The notes under the pieces: model-generated | The model's input: only the letters and a program-made list of their open reading frames with translations | Database searches by the model: none | Told to the model about the DNA's origin: nothing | Shown here: positions 17,453-26,787 of the stretch, one piece after another | Numbering within the stretch: position 1 is the first letter of the stretch | How the letters are laid out: the number at the start of each line of letters is the position of its first letter | Assembly: GCF_004331435.1 (NCBI RefSeq) | Contig: NZ_SJKA01000010.1 | Location: 124,001 to 188,000 of the forward strand | Direction of reading: 5' to 3' | Source of the DNA: Kribbella sindirgiensis | GTDB lineage: Bacteria; Actinomycetota; Actinomycetes; Propionibacteriales; Kribbellaceae | Length of the DNA stretch: 64,000 nt | Made by a program: the position numbers and the translations under genes

Positions 17453-18655
17453 ATGAGTACTGTGCTGCCCGACCAGTTCGGGCACTTCGGCCGTTTCGGC
17501 GGCAGGTTCATGCCGGAGGCGCTGATCGCGCCGCTCGACGAACTCACCCAGGCCTGGCGCGACGCCATGGCCGACCGGGAGTTCACCGACGAGTTCGAGC
17601 GGATGCTGCGCGAATACATCGGCGCCCCCAGCCTGCTGTACGACGCGACCCGGCTGTCGGACGTCGCCGGTGCGCGGATCCTGCTGAAGCGCGAGGACCT
17701 GAACCACACCGGCGCGCACAAGATCCGGAACGCGATCGGCCAGGCGCTGCTGACCAAGCGGATGGGCAAGCCGCGGGTGATCGCGGAGACCGGTGCCGGG
17801 CAGCACGGCGTCGCGACCGCGACCGCCTGCGCCTACCTCGGCCTGGAGTGCGTGGTCTACATGGGCGAGGTCGACACCGAGCGCCAGGCGCTGAACGTGG
17901 CCCGGATGAAGCTGCTCGGCGCCGAGGTGATCTCGGTGAAGACCGGGAGCCGGACGCTGAAGGACGCGATCAACGAGGCACTGCGCGACTGGGTCGCCAG
18001 CGTCGACAAGACCCACTACATCCTCGGTACGGCGGCCGGTTCGCACCCGTTCCCGGCGATGGTCCGCGACTTCGTGCGCGGGATCGGCGACGAGGCGCGG
18101 GAGCAGTCGCTCGCCCTGCTGGGCAAGCTGCCGGACGCCGCGGTCGCCTCGGTCGGCGGCGGGTCGAACGCGATCGGCCTGTTCACCGCGTTCATCGGTG
18201 ACGACGACGTGAAGCTGTACGGCGTCGAGCCGGGCGGCGACGGGTTCGAGACCGGACGGCACGCGGCGACGATCAGCGCCGGGCAGGTCGGCGTACTGCA
18301 CGGTGCGCGATCGTTCCTGCTGCAGGACGAGGACGGGCAGACGATCGAGTCGCACTCGATCTCCGCGGGGCTGGACTACCCGGGCGTCGGTCCGGAGCAC
18401 GCGTGGCTGGCGGAGACCGGGCGGGCGACGTACCGGCCGATCACCGACGCCGAGGCGATGGAGGCGTTCAAGCTGCTGTCGCGGACCGAGGGGATCATCC
18501 CGGCGATCGAGTCGGCGCACGCGGTCGCCGGCGCGCTCGACATCGCGAAGGAACTGGGGCCGGAGGCAACCATTCTGGTGAACCTGTCCGGTCGCGGTGA
18601 CAAGGACATGGACACGGCCGCGACGTGGTTCGGCCTGGGGGGTTCCGATGAATGA
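17453..18655 (+). CDS. trpB: Tryptophan synthase beta chain
   Basis: TrpB is the 400-residue PLP enzyme that joins indole and serine. The start [20 protein letters not shown] is typical. [15 protein letters not shown] near residue 83 contains the PLP-binding Lys, [10 protein letters not shown] the substrate loop with the catalytic Glu region, and [12 protein letters not shown] the phosphate-binding loop. GGAAGG lies upstream of the ATG. The 77-nt gap after trpC contains short inverted repeats and could hold an internal promoter. The stop overlaps trpA by 8 nt. Confidence 0.97.
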   Translation: MSTVLPDQFGHFGRFGGRFMPEALIAPLDELTQAWRDAMADREFTDEFERMLREYIGAPSLLYDATRLSDVAGARILLKREDLNHTGAHKIRNAIGQALLTKRMGKPRVIAETGAGQHGVATATACAYLGLECVVYMGEVDTERQALNVARMKLLGAEVISVKTGSRTLKDAINEALRDWVASVDKTHYILGTAAGSHPFPAMVRDFVRGIGDEAREQSLALLGKLPDAAVASVGGGSNAIGLFTAFIGDDDVKLYGVEPGGDGFETGRHAATISAGQVGVLHGARSFLLQDEDGQTIESHSISAGLDYPGVGPEHAWLAETGRATYRPITDAEAMEAFKLLSRTEGIIPAIESAHAVAGALDIAKELGPEATILVNLSGRGDKDMDTAATWFGLGGSDE

Positions 18656-19472
18656 CGTAGTTGCCCTGGGCAACGCCGGGGTCGCGATCCGGAAGGCGAA
18701 CGACGCGGGCCGCGGCGCCCTGGTCGGGTACCTGCCGGCCGGTTTCCCGACGTACGACGGTGCCGTGGACGGCGTCAAGGCGATGATCGACGGCGGCGCC
18801 GACGTGATCGAGCTCGGTCTGCCGTACAGCGATCCGGTGATGGACGGTGTCACGATCCAGCGCGCCACCGAGATCGCGCGGGCCGGCGGGCTGCGGACCC
18901 GGGACGTGCTCAGCACGGTCGAGAAGCTCACGGCGTACTCCGACGTGCCGGTGCTCGTGATGACCTACTGGAACCCGATCGAGCGGTACGGCGTGGACCG
19001 GTTCGCGGCCGATTTCGCCGGCGTCGGGGGAGCGGGGCTGATCACGCCCGACCTGATCCCGGACGAGGGCGCGGAGTGGATCGCGGCCGCCGACAAGCAC
19101 GAGCTCGACAAGGTGTTCCTGGTCTCGCCGTCGTCGACCGACGAGCGGATCGCGATGACCACGGCGAACTGCCGCGGTTTCGTGTACGCGACGGCTGTGA
19201 TGGGTGTCACCGGGGCGCGGGACAAGCCGTCGGAGCTGGCGGCGCCGCTGGTCGCCCGGGTGAAGGCGGCGACCGGCCTGCCGGTCGGCGTCGGCCTCGG
19301 CATCTCCAACGGCGACCAGGCGGCCGGTGTGGCGGCGTTCGCGGACGCCGCGATCGTCGGCGCGGCACTCGTCAAGGCACTCCAGGACGGCGGCCCGGCC
19401 GGTGTGCGGAAGCTCACCGAAGGTCTGGCCGAAGGTGTCCGCCGGGAACCCCGCGCGACCGTTGCTCGTTAG
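18648..19472 (+). CDS. trpA: Tryptophan synthase alpha chain
   Basis: TrpA (274 residues) cleaves indole-3-glycerol phosphate and channels indole to TrpB. The catalytic Glu is in [16 protein letters not shown] near residue 49, which also holds the second catalytic Asp. [13 protein letters not shown] and [11 protein letters not shown] form the barrel loops. The ATG ([11 protein letters not shown]) lies inside the last codons of trpB, so the two are translationally coupled as expected for an equimolar complex. Genes trpD, trpG and trpF are absent from the window. Confidence 0.96.
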   Translation: MNDVVALGNAGVAIRKANDAGRGALVGYLPAGFPTYDGAVDGVKAMIDGGADVIELGLPYSDPVMDGVTIQRATEIARAGGLRTRDVLSTVEKLTAYSDVPVLVMTYWNPIERYGVDRFAADFAGVGGAGLITPDLIPDEGAEWIAAADKHELDKVFLVSPSSTDERIAMTTANCRGFVYATAVMGVTGARDKPSELAAPLVARVKAATGLPVGVGLGISNGDQAAGVAAFADAAIVGAALVKALQDGGPAGVRKLTEGLAEGVRREPRATVAR

Positions 19473-19479
19473 TACGCCC

Positions 19480-20139
19480 GTGAGTCGAACCAGGAACACC
19501 GCCGTCCTTTTCTTGGCGGCGGTGGCTCTGCTCGCCCTCGCGGGCTGCAGTGGCAAGGAAGAGAAGCCGGACAACCCGGGCGGTGCGATCATCCGCAGCA
19601 GCCAGGACCCGAACGGGTTGCGCGGCGCCACTCTCGACGCGCCGTACTCGATGCCCGCGGCCACCTTGACCGACACGTCCGGGAACCCGTTCAACCTGGT
19701 CACGTCCACGAAGAAGCCGGTCACGCTGGTGTTCTTCGGGTACACCAACTGTCCCGACGTGTGCCCGACCGTGATGGCCGACGTGGCGTCCGCGCTGACC
19801 AAGCTCGACGACCAGGTGCAGGACCAGATCCAGATGCTGTTCATCACCACCGACCCGGCGCGGGACACCGGGCCGGTGATCCGTAAGTACCTGGACCGGT
19901 TCGACCCGGCGTTCGTCGGGCTGACCGGGTCGCTGACGTCGATCAAGGACATCGCGAAAGCCGTCGGCGTACCGGTGGAAGGGATGCAGAAGCTGCCTTC
20001 CGGTGGGTACGAGGTCGGTCACGGAGCGCAGGTGATCGGCTTCGGGAAGAACGACAAGGCGAACGTGCTCTGGTTGTCGAACGCCGCGATCGGCGACCTG
20101 GCGCACGACTTCGGGAAGCTGGTGGAGGACAACCGGTGA
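19480..20139 (+). CDS. SCO1/SenC family lipoprotein (copper/thiol chaperone)
   Basis: This 219-residue lipoprotein has the lipobox LALAGC. Its thioredoxin-like SCO domain carries the copper-binding CxxxC in TNCPDVCPTVM near residue 89 and the distal His in GYEVGHGAQVIGF near 176. SCO proteins deliver copper to the CuA centre of cytochrome oxidase or act as membrane thiol oxidoreductases. The GTG start is 7 nt after trpA, so it may be read through from the trp operon. The next two genes are also thiol-redox membrane proteins. Confidence 0.9.
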   Translation: MSRTRNTAVLFLAAVALLALAGCSGKEEKPDNPGGAIIRSSQDPNGLRGATLDAPYSMPAATLTDTSGNPFNLVTSTKKPVTLVFFGYTNCPDVCPTVMADVASALTKLDDQVQDQIQMLFITTDPARDTGPVIRKYLDRFDPAFVGLTGSLTSIKDIAKAVGVPVEGMQKLPSGGYEVGHGAQVIGFGKNDKANVLWLSNAAIGDLAHDFGKLVEDNR

Positions 20140-20630
20140 AGTCGTGGATTCCCTGGGTCTCCCTGGTGGCGCGGCTGGTGCTCGGCGGGGTGATGCTGGT
20201 CGCCGGCGCGCTGAAGGTGACCGATCCGGAGACCGCCGCGCAGGCGGTCCGCGCGTACGAGCTGCTCCCGTCGGCCCTGGTCGAACCGGTCGGCTGGGGG
20301 CTGCCGTTCCTGGAGATCGCGATCGGGTTGCTGTTGATCATCGGCTTCGGTGTCCGCGCGTCCGCGGCGGCCGCGGGTGTTTTCATGATCGTCTTCATCG
20401 CCGCGGTGTCGTCGGCCTGGGCCCGCGGGCTGTCGATCGACTGCGGCTGCTTCGGCGGCGGTGGTCAGGTCGCCCCGGGACAGACGAAGTACCTGCAGGA
20501 GATCCTGCGCGATCTCGGGCTGCTGGTGCTGGCCGTCTGGCTGTGGCTGAAGCCCGTCAGCAAGTTCGCCGTCGTATCGGAACCGAGCACAGAACCAGAT
20601 ACCGGACCGCAAGGAGCCACCGCGTCGTGA
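20136..20630 (+). CDS. MauE/DoxX family redox-associated membrane protein
   Basis: The 164-residue protein has four transmembrane helices (near 8-25, 45-70, 72-95 and 118-138). A CGC pair in SIDCGCFGGGGQ near residue 103 is typical of MauE/DoxX-like electron-transfer partners of periplasmic thioredoxins. The GTG start overlaps the SCO1 stop and its own stop overlaps the DsbA-like start. It probably passes reducing or oxidising equivalents across the membrane to the neighbouring DsbA-like protein; this is inferred from context. Confidence 0.88.
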   Translation: MKSWIPWVSLVARLVLGGVMLVAGALKVTDPETAAQAVRAYELLPSALVEPVGWGLPFLEIAIGLLLIIGFGVRASAAAAGVFMIVFIAAVSSAWARGLSIDCGCFGGGGQVAPGQTKYLQEILRDLGLLVLAVWLWLKPVSKFAVVSEPSTEPDTGPQGATAS

Positions 20631-21346
20631 GCAAGACCAAACCCCCGGTGAAGTCCCCTGGGAATCCGCTGCTGCAGCAGCCCAAGCGCAGGATCACCCC
20701 CGGGATCATCGTGGTGATCGTCCTCGTGCTGGCTCTCGGCGCGGGTGTCGGCGTGCAGTACTACCGCGGCCACTCCAAGGTCGAGGTGAGCTCGAACGGG
20801 CGCCCGGAGCCGACGGTCGTCACCGGTCCCGGCTCGGCCGGCAAGGGCATCACGGTCGGCAAGTCCGGCGCGAAGGTGAACATCGACCTGTACCTGGACT
20901 TCCGCTGCCCGCACTGCGCGGAGTTCGAGGAGGCCAGCGGCGCCACGGTCGACAAGCTCGTCCAGGACGGTACGGCGACGCTCACGTACTGGCCGTTGCA
21001 GTTCGTGAACCCGGACGCCTCGCCGCGGCTCGCGAACGCGTTCGCCGCGGCGGCCGCGAACGGCAAGGCGCTGAGCTTCGTCGACGAGTTGTACGGCGAC
21101 TTCTCGAAGTCCTGGACCACCGACCAGCTGCTGGAGCTCGGCAAGCAGCTCGGGGTCGGCGACGCGAAGTTCCAGCAGGCCGTGCAGGACAACACGTACG
21201 CGAGCTGGCTGGAGTCCGTGGGCACGGCCGCCGACGACCGGGGTGTGACCGGTACGCCGACCGTCTTCGTCAACGGCAAGCAGCTGGAGGCCAACGAGCT
21301 CACCGCCGAGGGCCTGCAGAAGGCCGTCGATGCGATCGCATCGTGA
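20627..21346 (+). CDS. Membrane-anchored DsbA-like thioredoxin-fold oxidoreductase
   Basis: This 239-residue protein has one N-terminal anchor (GIIVVIVLVLALGAGVGV, about 26-43). An extracytoplasmic DsbA-type domain carries the active site CPHC in LDFRCPHCAEFEE near residue 95 and the cis-proline loop GVTGTPTVFVNG near 206. It presumably forms or reduces disulfides in secreted proteins. The GTG start overlaps the previous stop (GTGA). Confidence 0.9.
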   Translation: MSKTKPPVKSPGNPLLQQPKRRITPGIIVVIVLVLALGAGVGVQYYRGHSKVEVSSNGRPEPTVVTGPGSAGKGITVGKSGAKVNIDLYLDFRCPHCAEFEEASGATVDKLVQDGTATLTYWPLQFVNPDASPRLANAFAAAAANGKALSFVDELYGDFSKSWTTDQLLELGKQLGVGDAKFQQAVQDNTYASWLESVGTAADDRGVTGTPTVFVNGKQLEANELTAEGLQKAVDAIAS

Positions 21347-21397
21347 CCCTGCGTTTGTGGCCGCGCCCTGCCGGGTCGAGTAGCGTCTCTGTTTGCC

Positions 21398-22357
21398 ATG
21401 TCTAGTCTGATTCCCGCCGTGATGGTTCCGGCGTTCATTCCCAGCCCGAGCCAGGGTGTCTGGCACGTCCTCGGCCTGCCGATCCGCGCGTACGCGTTGT
21501 GCATCCTGGCCGGCATCTTCGTCGGCTACTGGCTCGGCCGCCGGCGCTGGGTGGCGCGCGGCGGCTCGGCGCCGGTGCTCGCCGACATCATGTTCTGGGC
21601 GATCCCGTTCGGGCTGGTCGGTGCGCGGATCTACCACGTGATCACCGACGCCGAGCTGTACTTCGGCGAGGGCAAGCACCCGATCGACGCACTGAAGATC
21701 TGGCACGGCGGGCTCGGTATCTGGGGCGCGGTCGGCTTCGGCGCGCTCGGCGCGTGGATCGCGTGCCGGCGGGCCAAGGTGCCGTTCCTGGCGGTCGCGG
21801 ACGCGATGGCGCCCGGAATCGCGCTGGCGCAGATCTTCGGGCGGTTCGGGAACTACTTCAACCAGGAACTGTTCGGCGGCCCGACGACCAAGCCGTGGGG
21901 CCTGGAGATCGCCCCGGACCACCGGCCGGCCGGGTACGCCGACTTCGCGACGTTCCACCCGACGTTCCTCTACGAAGCGGTCTGGAACCTCGGCGTCGTG
22001 GCGCTGATCCTGCTCGCCGACCGCCGCTTCAAGCTCGGTCACGGACGGGCGTTCTTCCTGTACGTCGCGGCGTACACCGCCGGCCGCGCGTGGATCGAAC
22101 ACATGCGCATCGACACCGTGAACCACATCCTCGGCCTGCGCCTGAACGTCTGGACCGCGATCATCCTGTTCGTCCTGGCCGTCGCGGCGTTCGTCGTCAG
22201 CGCCCGCAAACGCCCCGGCCAGGAAGACATCAGCACCGGCGCCGCCGCCGGCAAACCCACCGACGGCCCCACCGAGCCGAGCGAAGCGAAGACGGACACG
22301 ACCGCGGCGGATGCCGAGGCGACCACCGCGAAGGCCAACGACGGGTCAAGTGACTGA
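21398..22357 (+). CDS. lgt: Prolipoprotein diacylglyceryl transferase
   Basis: Lgt transfers diacylglycerol to the lipobox cysteine of prolipoproteins. This 319-residue protein has about seven membrane segments and the Lgt signature AQIFGRFGNYFNQELFG near residue 145, plus PTFLYEAVWNL near 189 and GRAFFLYVAAYTAGRAWIE near 216, which contains an essential Arg. A hydrophilic Ala/Thr-rich tail of about 45 residues follows the last helix, as in other actinobacterial Lgt proteins. At least three lipoproteins in this window are likely substrates. Confidence 0.96.
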   Translation: MSSLIPAVMVPAFIPSPSQGVWHVLGLPIRAYALCILAGIFVGYWLGRRRWVARGGSAPVLADIMFWAIPFGLVGARIYHVITDAELYFGEGKHPIDALKIWHGGLGIWGAVGFGALGAWIACRRAKVPFLAVADAMAPGIALAQIFGRFGNYFNQELFGGPTTKPWGLEIAPDHRPAGYADFATFHPTFLYEAVWNLGVVALILLADRRFKLGHGRAFFLYVAAYTAGRAWIEHMRIDTVNHILGLRLNVWTAIILFVLAVAAFVVSARKRPGQEDISTGAAAGKPTDGPTEPSEAKTDTTAADAEATTAKANDGSSD

Positions 22358-23075
22358 GACGCCTGAGGTTTCTGCCGAGCATCACGGGGACCACACGCAC
22401 CGTGATGTGAACGGCGGCTGGCTGCGGCCGGCGGTGTTCGGGGCGATGGACGGCCTGGTGTCGAACTTCGCGCTGATCGCCGGCATGGACGGCGGCACCA
22501 GCTCCGGCTCGAAGTTCATCGTCCTGGCCGGACTCGCGGGCCTCGCCTCCGGTGCGTTCTCGATGGCGGCGGGGGAGTACACCTCGGTCGCCTCCCAGCG
22601 CGAGCTCGCCCGCGCCGAGATCGAGGTCGAGCGCCGCGAGATCAAGAAGCACCCGATCGACGAGGAGATCGAGCTCGCCGAGACCTACCGGGCGAAGGGC
22701 CTCGACCCGGACCTGGCCAGCAAGGTCGCGAAGCAGTTCCACGCCGACCCGGAGCAGGCCCTCGAGGAGCACGTCCGCGAGGAACTCGGCATCGACCCCA
22801 CCGACCTCCCGAACCCGGTGACCGCGGCCGCCTCGTCGTTCATCTGCTTCGCCATCGGTGCGTTCGTCCCGCTGGCGCCGTACCTGGTCGGCGCCGGCAG
22901 CGTCGTACCGTCCCTGATTTTCGCCCTGACGGCCCTCTTCGTCTGCGGCGCCGTGGTCTCCCGCGTCACCAGCCGCTCCTGGTGGTACTCCGGTCTCCGC
23001 CAGCTCCTTCTCGGCGCCGCAGCTGCAGCCCTCACCTACTTCGTGGGCACGCTCGTCGGCCCCGGAATCGGTTGA
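22350..23075 (+). CDS. VIT1/CCC1 family iron/manganese transporter
   Basis: The product is 241 residues from a GTG overlapping lgt by 8 nt. N-terminal helices begin [18 protein letters not shown], matching the VIT1 DGLVSN motif. A charged Glu-rich cytoplasmic segment (about residues 80-150, [19 protein letters not shown]) is the family's metal-binding region, and three further helices follow. Family members move Fe2+ or Mn2+ out of the cytosol. The last 40 nt overlap the convergent PLP-enzyme gene. Confidence 0.88.
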   Translation: MTETPEVSAEHHGDHTHRDVNGGWLRPAVFGAMDGLVSNFALIAGMDGGTSSGSKFIVLAGLAGLASGAFSMAAGEYTSVASQRELARAEIEVERREIKKHPIDEEIELAETYRAKGLDPDLASKVAKQFHADPEQALEEHVREELGIDPTDLPNPVTAAASSFICFAIGAFVPLAPYLVGAGSVVPSLIFALTALFVCGAVVSRVTSRSWWYSGLRQLLLGAAAAALTYFVGTLVGPGIG

Positions 23076-24085
23076 GTGTGGGTGAACAGGCTGCTGTAGG
23101 CGTTCAGGGCGGGCTGGCCGCCGAGGTGGGCGTACAGAACGGTTGAGTCCGCGGGGATGTCGCCGGTGCGGATCAGATCGATCAGGCCGGCCATCGACTT
23201 CCCTTCGTACACCGGGTCGATGATCATCCCCTCGAGCTGACCGGTCAGCCGGATCGCGTCGAGGGTCGACTGGACGGGTATGCCGTACTCGTCGCCGGCC
23301 CAGCCCTCCAGGACGGTGATCTCGTCGGCGCGGAGGTCGCGGCGGAGGCCGATCAGTTCCGCGGTGGCGCGGGCGATCCGCTCGACCTGGTCGCGGGTCT
23401 CCTGGAGCTTGGCGCTGGCGTCGATCCCGATCACCCGCCGCGGACGGTCCTGGCCGGCGAACCCGGCGATCATCCCGGCGTGCGTGGACCCGGTCACCGA
23501 GCAGACCACGATCGTGTCGAAGAAGACCCCGAGTTCGCGCTCCTGCTGCTCCACCTCGGAAGCACACTGCGCGAACCCGAGCCCGCCGAGCCGATGGTCC
23601 GACGCGCCGGCCGGGATCGCGTACGGCGTACCGCCGCGCGCCTCGACGTCCGCGAGCGCCTGCCTCCAGCTGTCCTTGAACCCGATCCCGAACCCGGCCG
23701 GGTCGAGTCGCACCTCGGCGCCCATGATCCGGCTGAGCAGGATGTTCCCGACCCGGTCGTTGAGGGCGTCCGGCCAGTTCACCCAGTTCTCCTGGACCAG
23801 CACCGCCTTCAGCCCGACCTTCGCGGCGACCGCGGCGACCTGGCGGGTGTGGTTCGACTGGTACCCGCCGATCGACACCAGCGTGTCAGCGCCCTGCGCG
23901 AGCGCGTCCGGGATCAGGTACTCCAGCTTCCGGGTCTTGTTCCCGCCGTACGCGAGCCCGGCGTTGCAGTCCTCCCGCTTCGCCCAGATCTTCGCACCGC
24001 CCAGGTACGCGCTCAGCCGGTCGAGCGGGTGCACCGGACTCGGACCGAACAGCAACGGGTACCTCGGAAAATCACTCAGCGCCAT
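23036..24085 (-). CDS. ACC deaminase/D-cysteine desulfhydrase family PLP enzyme
   Basis: This 349-residue fold-type II PLP enzyme has the PLP Lys in [12 protein letters not shown] near residue 50 and [14 protein letters not shown] near 73. Overall it reads like 1-aminocyclopropane-1-carboxylate deaminase, including [15 protein letters not shown] and [14 protein letters not shown]. The stretch YGIPVQST aligns with YGVPNEGT of characterised ACC deaminases, so the substrate-selective Glu appears to be Gln. The activity may be ACC deamination, D-cysteine desulfhydration or something else. It overlaps the VIT1 gene tail-to-tail by 40 nt. Confidence 0.85.
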   Translation of the reverse strand: MALSDFPRYPLLFGPSPVHPLDRLSAYLGGAKIWAKREDCNAGLAYGGNKTRKLEYLIPDALAQGADTLVSIGGYQSNHTRQVAAVAAKVGLKAVLVQENWVNWPDALNDRVGNILLSRIMGAEVRLDPAGFGIGFKDSWRQALADVEARGGTPYAIPAGASDHRLGGLGFAQCASEVEQQERELGVFFDTIVVCSVTGSTHAGMIAGFAGQDRPRRVIGIDASAKLQETRDQVERIARATAELIGLRRDLRADEITVLEGWAGDEYGIPVQSTLDAIRLTGQLEGMIIDPVYEGKSMAGLIDLIRTGDIPADSTVLYAHLGGQPALNAYSSLFTHTQPIPGPTSVPTK

Positions 24086-24111
24086 CAGTTCCTCCCACTA
24101 CGATCGGCGGA

Positions 24112-24879
24112 ATGTTCCCCGGTGAGATCGATGTCCCTCCGGCCACCTACCTCGACCACCTAGGCACCATCTTCGCTCTCTTCGACACACAAGACTCCGG
24201 AAACATCTCGTACGGCGTCCAGACCGCCACCGCGAGGTATTTCGTGAAGACAGCGGGCGATCCCGCCGCACCCAACCTGTTCCTCGACTTCGACGCCCGC
24301 GTCACCCTCCTCCGTACCGCGGCCGAACTGGCGCGATCGGGCACGCACCCGGCGATGCCCGCGCTGCATGCGGTGATCGAGTCGCCGGCCGGCCCGGTCC
24401 TCGTGTACGAGTGGCGCGACGGCGACCTGCTCCACGAACCCGCGGCGCGCGAGCGCTTCAAGGCGCTGCCCACCGCGGAGATCCTTGCCGTCCTCGATGC
24501 TCTCTACGAGCTGCACGCCGCCCTCGACGCAGCCGGGTGGGTCGAGGGCGACTTCTACGACGGCGCGATGATGTACGACTTCGACGCGCGCCGGCTGACG
24601 GTGATGGACCTGGACACGTACCGGCGCGGACCGCACCGGAACACCATGGGCCGCATGTTCGGCTCGACCCGCTTCATGGCACCCGAGCAGCTCGCCCTCG
24701 GCGCGCCCATCGACACCCGTACGACGGCGTACGTCATGGCCCGCGCCGCGCTCGTCCTGCTCCCCGAGCCGCCGCCCGCGCTGCACGCCGTACTGCTCGA
24801 GGCGACGACCACGCGCTTCCCGAGCTACGAAGCCTTCTACGACGCGTGGCTGACCGCTTCTTCCACGATCGCCGTGTGA
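24112..24879 (+). CDS. Protein-kinase-like/phosphotransferase-fold protein
   Basis: The 255-residue protein has kinase-fold landmarks: a glycine-containing loop GNISYGVQT, a Lys in ARYFVKTAG near 48, an APH-like GDFYDGAMMYD near 150, VMDLDTYRRG near 165 in the place of DFG, and FGSTRFMAPEQL near 185 resembling the kinase APE region. The Asn that binds Mg in kinases and phosphotransferases is not where expected, so it may be catalytically altered. It starts 26 nt from the divergent PLP-enzyme gene and its end overlaps the next minus-strand gene by 43 nt. Function unknown. Confidence 0.68.
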   Translation: MFPGEIDVPPATYLDHLGTIFALFDTQDSGNISYGVQTATARYFVKTAGDPAAPNLFLDFDARVTLLRTAAELARSGTHPAMPALHAVIESPAGPVLVYEWRDGDLLHEPAARERFKALPTAEILAVLDALYELHAALDAAGWVEGDFYDGAMMYDFDARRLTVMDLDTYRRGPHRNTMGRMFGSTRFMAPEQLALGAPIDTRTTAYVMARAALVLLPEPPPALHAVLLEATTTRFPSYEAFYDAWLTASSTIAV

Positions 24880-25694
24880 GCGATCAACCGCTCCAGGTGC
24901 TCTCCGGGGTCGGGTTGATTCAGCGCCCACGCCGCCCGGGCGACGAGGGTGACGGCAGCGGTCAGTACGGCGCCTCGTCGAACTGACTCGGCTTGCCACG
25001 TGGCCGAGCTGCCCGCTTGGTAAGCGGCTACGAGTTCGTCGACCGGTGCGCTTGTGGACTGCAGCAGGTAGCCGAGATCGAAGCCCAGCGGCCCGAGGCC
25101 GAACTGGTCGAAGTCCACCGCGATCACGTCGTCGCCGTCGCGCCGGACCAGGTTCGGCAGGTGGATGTCGCCGTGTACGACCACCTGCGGAAGCCTGTCG
25201 AGTTCCTCCATCAGCGCCATCCGCTGGGCCGAGAGGCTTTCGCATATGCGCCGTACGTCGGCCGGCAGTACGTCGGCGGTGGCGCAACCCGACCAGCCGC
25301 CGTGGACCGCGTCGTCGTCCAGCCGGTCCCGCAGAATGCGCCGCGCGAACCACGGCTCCGGCCGCAGCCGGTTCAGCCCGAACCGCCCGAGTGCCGTGGC
25401 AGCCTCGTCCACCCCGACCGGCCCTGGCTCGACCGCTTCGGTCCACACCAGGATCCCGTCCGCATCTGCCTCGGTCTTCAGGTACTTCGGCGCCCGCAGC
25501 CCCTTGGTCCACTCGAGTACGCCGCTACTCGCCACCTCGTCCTGCCGACGCCAGTACCCGTACCGCGCCGGTCGCTCGTCGCCAGGCACCAGGCGCTTGA
25601 CCACCATCCGCTCCGGCGTCCGCCACACGCCCCCATGCGCCAACTCCTTAGGCGCGGCCAGCAGCGTCCAGTCGTCCCCAGGCTCCCATCGCAT
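24837..25694 (-). CDS. Phosphotransferase, aminoglycoside phosphotransferase/choline kinase fold (paralog A)
   Basis: This 285-residue protein has the APH catalytic loop VVHGDIHLPNLV near residue 172 (Brenner-type HGDxHxxN) and the metal-binding segment VIAVDFDQFGLGPLGFDLGYL near 190-210. The N-terminal nucleotide lobe begins MRWEPGDDWTLL with Lys in RMVVKRLVPG. It is clearly a paralog of the neighbouring gene at 25721-26545, sharing GGVWRTP, VVKRLV and FGLGP-GFDLGYLL. Natural substrate unknown; resistance is possible but unproven. Confidence 0.82.
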   Translation of the reverse strand: MRWEPGDDWTLLAAPKELAHGGVWRTPERMVVKRLVPGDERPARYGYWRRQDEVASSGVLEWTKGLRAPKYLKTEADADGILVWTEAVEPGPVGVDEAATALGRFGLNRLRPEPWFARRILRDRLDDDAVHGGWSGCATADVLPADVRRICESLSAQRMALMEELDRLPQVVVHGDIHLPNLVRRDGDDVIAVDFDQFGLGPLGFDLGYLLQSTSAPVDELVAAYQAGSSATWQAESVRRGAVLTAAVTLVARAAWALNQPDPGEHLERLIAHTAIVEEAVSHAS

Positions 25695-25720
25695 CCGCGA
25701 TCATCTACCACCCCCAAGGT

Positions 25721-26545
25721 TCACGCGAGGTAACCAACCGCCTCCTCCACGACGCCGGCCAACCCCACCAACCGCGCGACAAGATCCCCGGGATCCGGCT
25801 GCGTGAGCGCCCACGCACCCCGCGACACTCCGGTGTACGCCGCTACCAGCACCGCACCGCTCCGCACAGCGTCCCCGTGCCCATGTGCTGCCACGAGATC
25901 ATCGAGCGGCACATCCACCGCAAGCAGCAGGTATCCGAGGTCGAAGCCGGCCGGCCCCAGGCCGAACTGCTCCCAGTCGATCGCGATCACATCGTCGCCC
26001 TGACGCCCGAGCAGGTTCACCGGATGAGCATCCCCATGCGTCGGCACCCGAGGCAGCCCGTCGAGCACATCCAACGCCGACTCCCGCCGAGCCCACAGCT
26101 CCTCGATCGCCGGTGACGCGAGCCCAGCGCGGCCCAACGCCTCCCACCCACCACGCCGCTCCACAGTCCTCAGACGGTCCCGCAGAACGTCCCGGGCGCC
26201 CCAGCCAGGCTCCGCCACGAAACCCCCCGCGAACCGCCCCAGAGCCCCAGCCAGCCCCTCCGCAGACCACGTGACGGCAGGCGTATACGCCATCCGCAGC
26301 GTGATGCCGTCCGCATCCCGCTCGACGCCCCAGCAGGCCGGCGCACGCAAGCCCGGCGTACCGGCGACCACACCCGATTCCGCAACCAGCGCTTGCCGCT
26401 CCCAGAAGGCGTGATGACGAGGATCGGTGACCCCGCGGACCAGCCGCTTCACCACCTGGTCGTCAGGCGTCCGCCAGACGCCTCCGGTTGCCTGTCCGGT
26501 GCCGGGGGTGAGTGGTTTCCAGTCGGAAGCGGGGTGCCATGGCAT
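25721..26545 (-). CDS. Phosphotransferase, aminoglycoside phosphotransferase/choline kinase fold (paralog B)
   Basis: The product has 274 residues, colinear with paralog A. The catalytic loop is PTHGDAHPVNLLG near residue 169 and the metal segment VIAIDWEQFGLGPAGFDLGYL near 188. It begins MPWHPASDWKPLTPG and keeps GGVWRTPDDQVVKRLVRG. The two genes are 26 nt apart on the same strand, so they look like a tandem duplication in one transcript with B first. Sequence divergence suggests an old duplication. Substrate unknown. Confidence 0.82.
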   Translation of the reverse strand: MPWHPASDWKPLTPGTGQATGGVWRTPDDQVVKRLVRGVTDPRHHAFWERQALVAESGVVAGTPGLRAPACWGVERDADGITLRMAYTPAVTWSAEGLAGALGRFAGGFVAEPGWGARDVLRDRLRTVERRGGWEALGRAGLASPAIEELWARRESALDVLDGLPRVPTHGDAHPVNLLGRQGDDVIAIDWEQFGLGPAGFDLGYLLLAVDVPLDDLVAAHGHGDAVRSGAVLVAAYTGVSRGAWALTQPDPGDLVARLVGLAGVVEEAVGYLA

Positions 26546-26787
26546 AGGGACGATCTATCAGTCTCAGCAAGTGGATTTCGGTGGGTGTGGGTGGTTGGGG
26601 GCGCGGTGGGCTGGGAAGATGGGGAGTCGAGTAGTGAGCGCTTGCTTACGGAGGGTCATCAAGGCGTTGCGCGGTGGACAGGAAGTCCATTTGGCGGGCG
26701 TCATGAGGTAGTCTCGGGACTCCCGGCTTGGGCCAGTGTTGTCCCGCGGCCAGTTGTTTTTGACCGTAGGACGACGGGAGCTCCTGA
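26546..26787. promoter_or_regulatory. Divergent control region of phosphotransferase B and gltB with a dyad
   Basis: This 242-nt gap must hold promoters for both genes. A 16-bp dyad GTGAGC-GCTT-GCTTAC lies at 26634-26649 (5 of 6 positions per half match), resembling a TetR-family operator. No TetR gene is nearby. I cannot place convincing -35/-10 boxes or a GlnR site. Confidence 0.35.
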
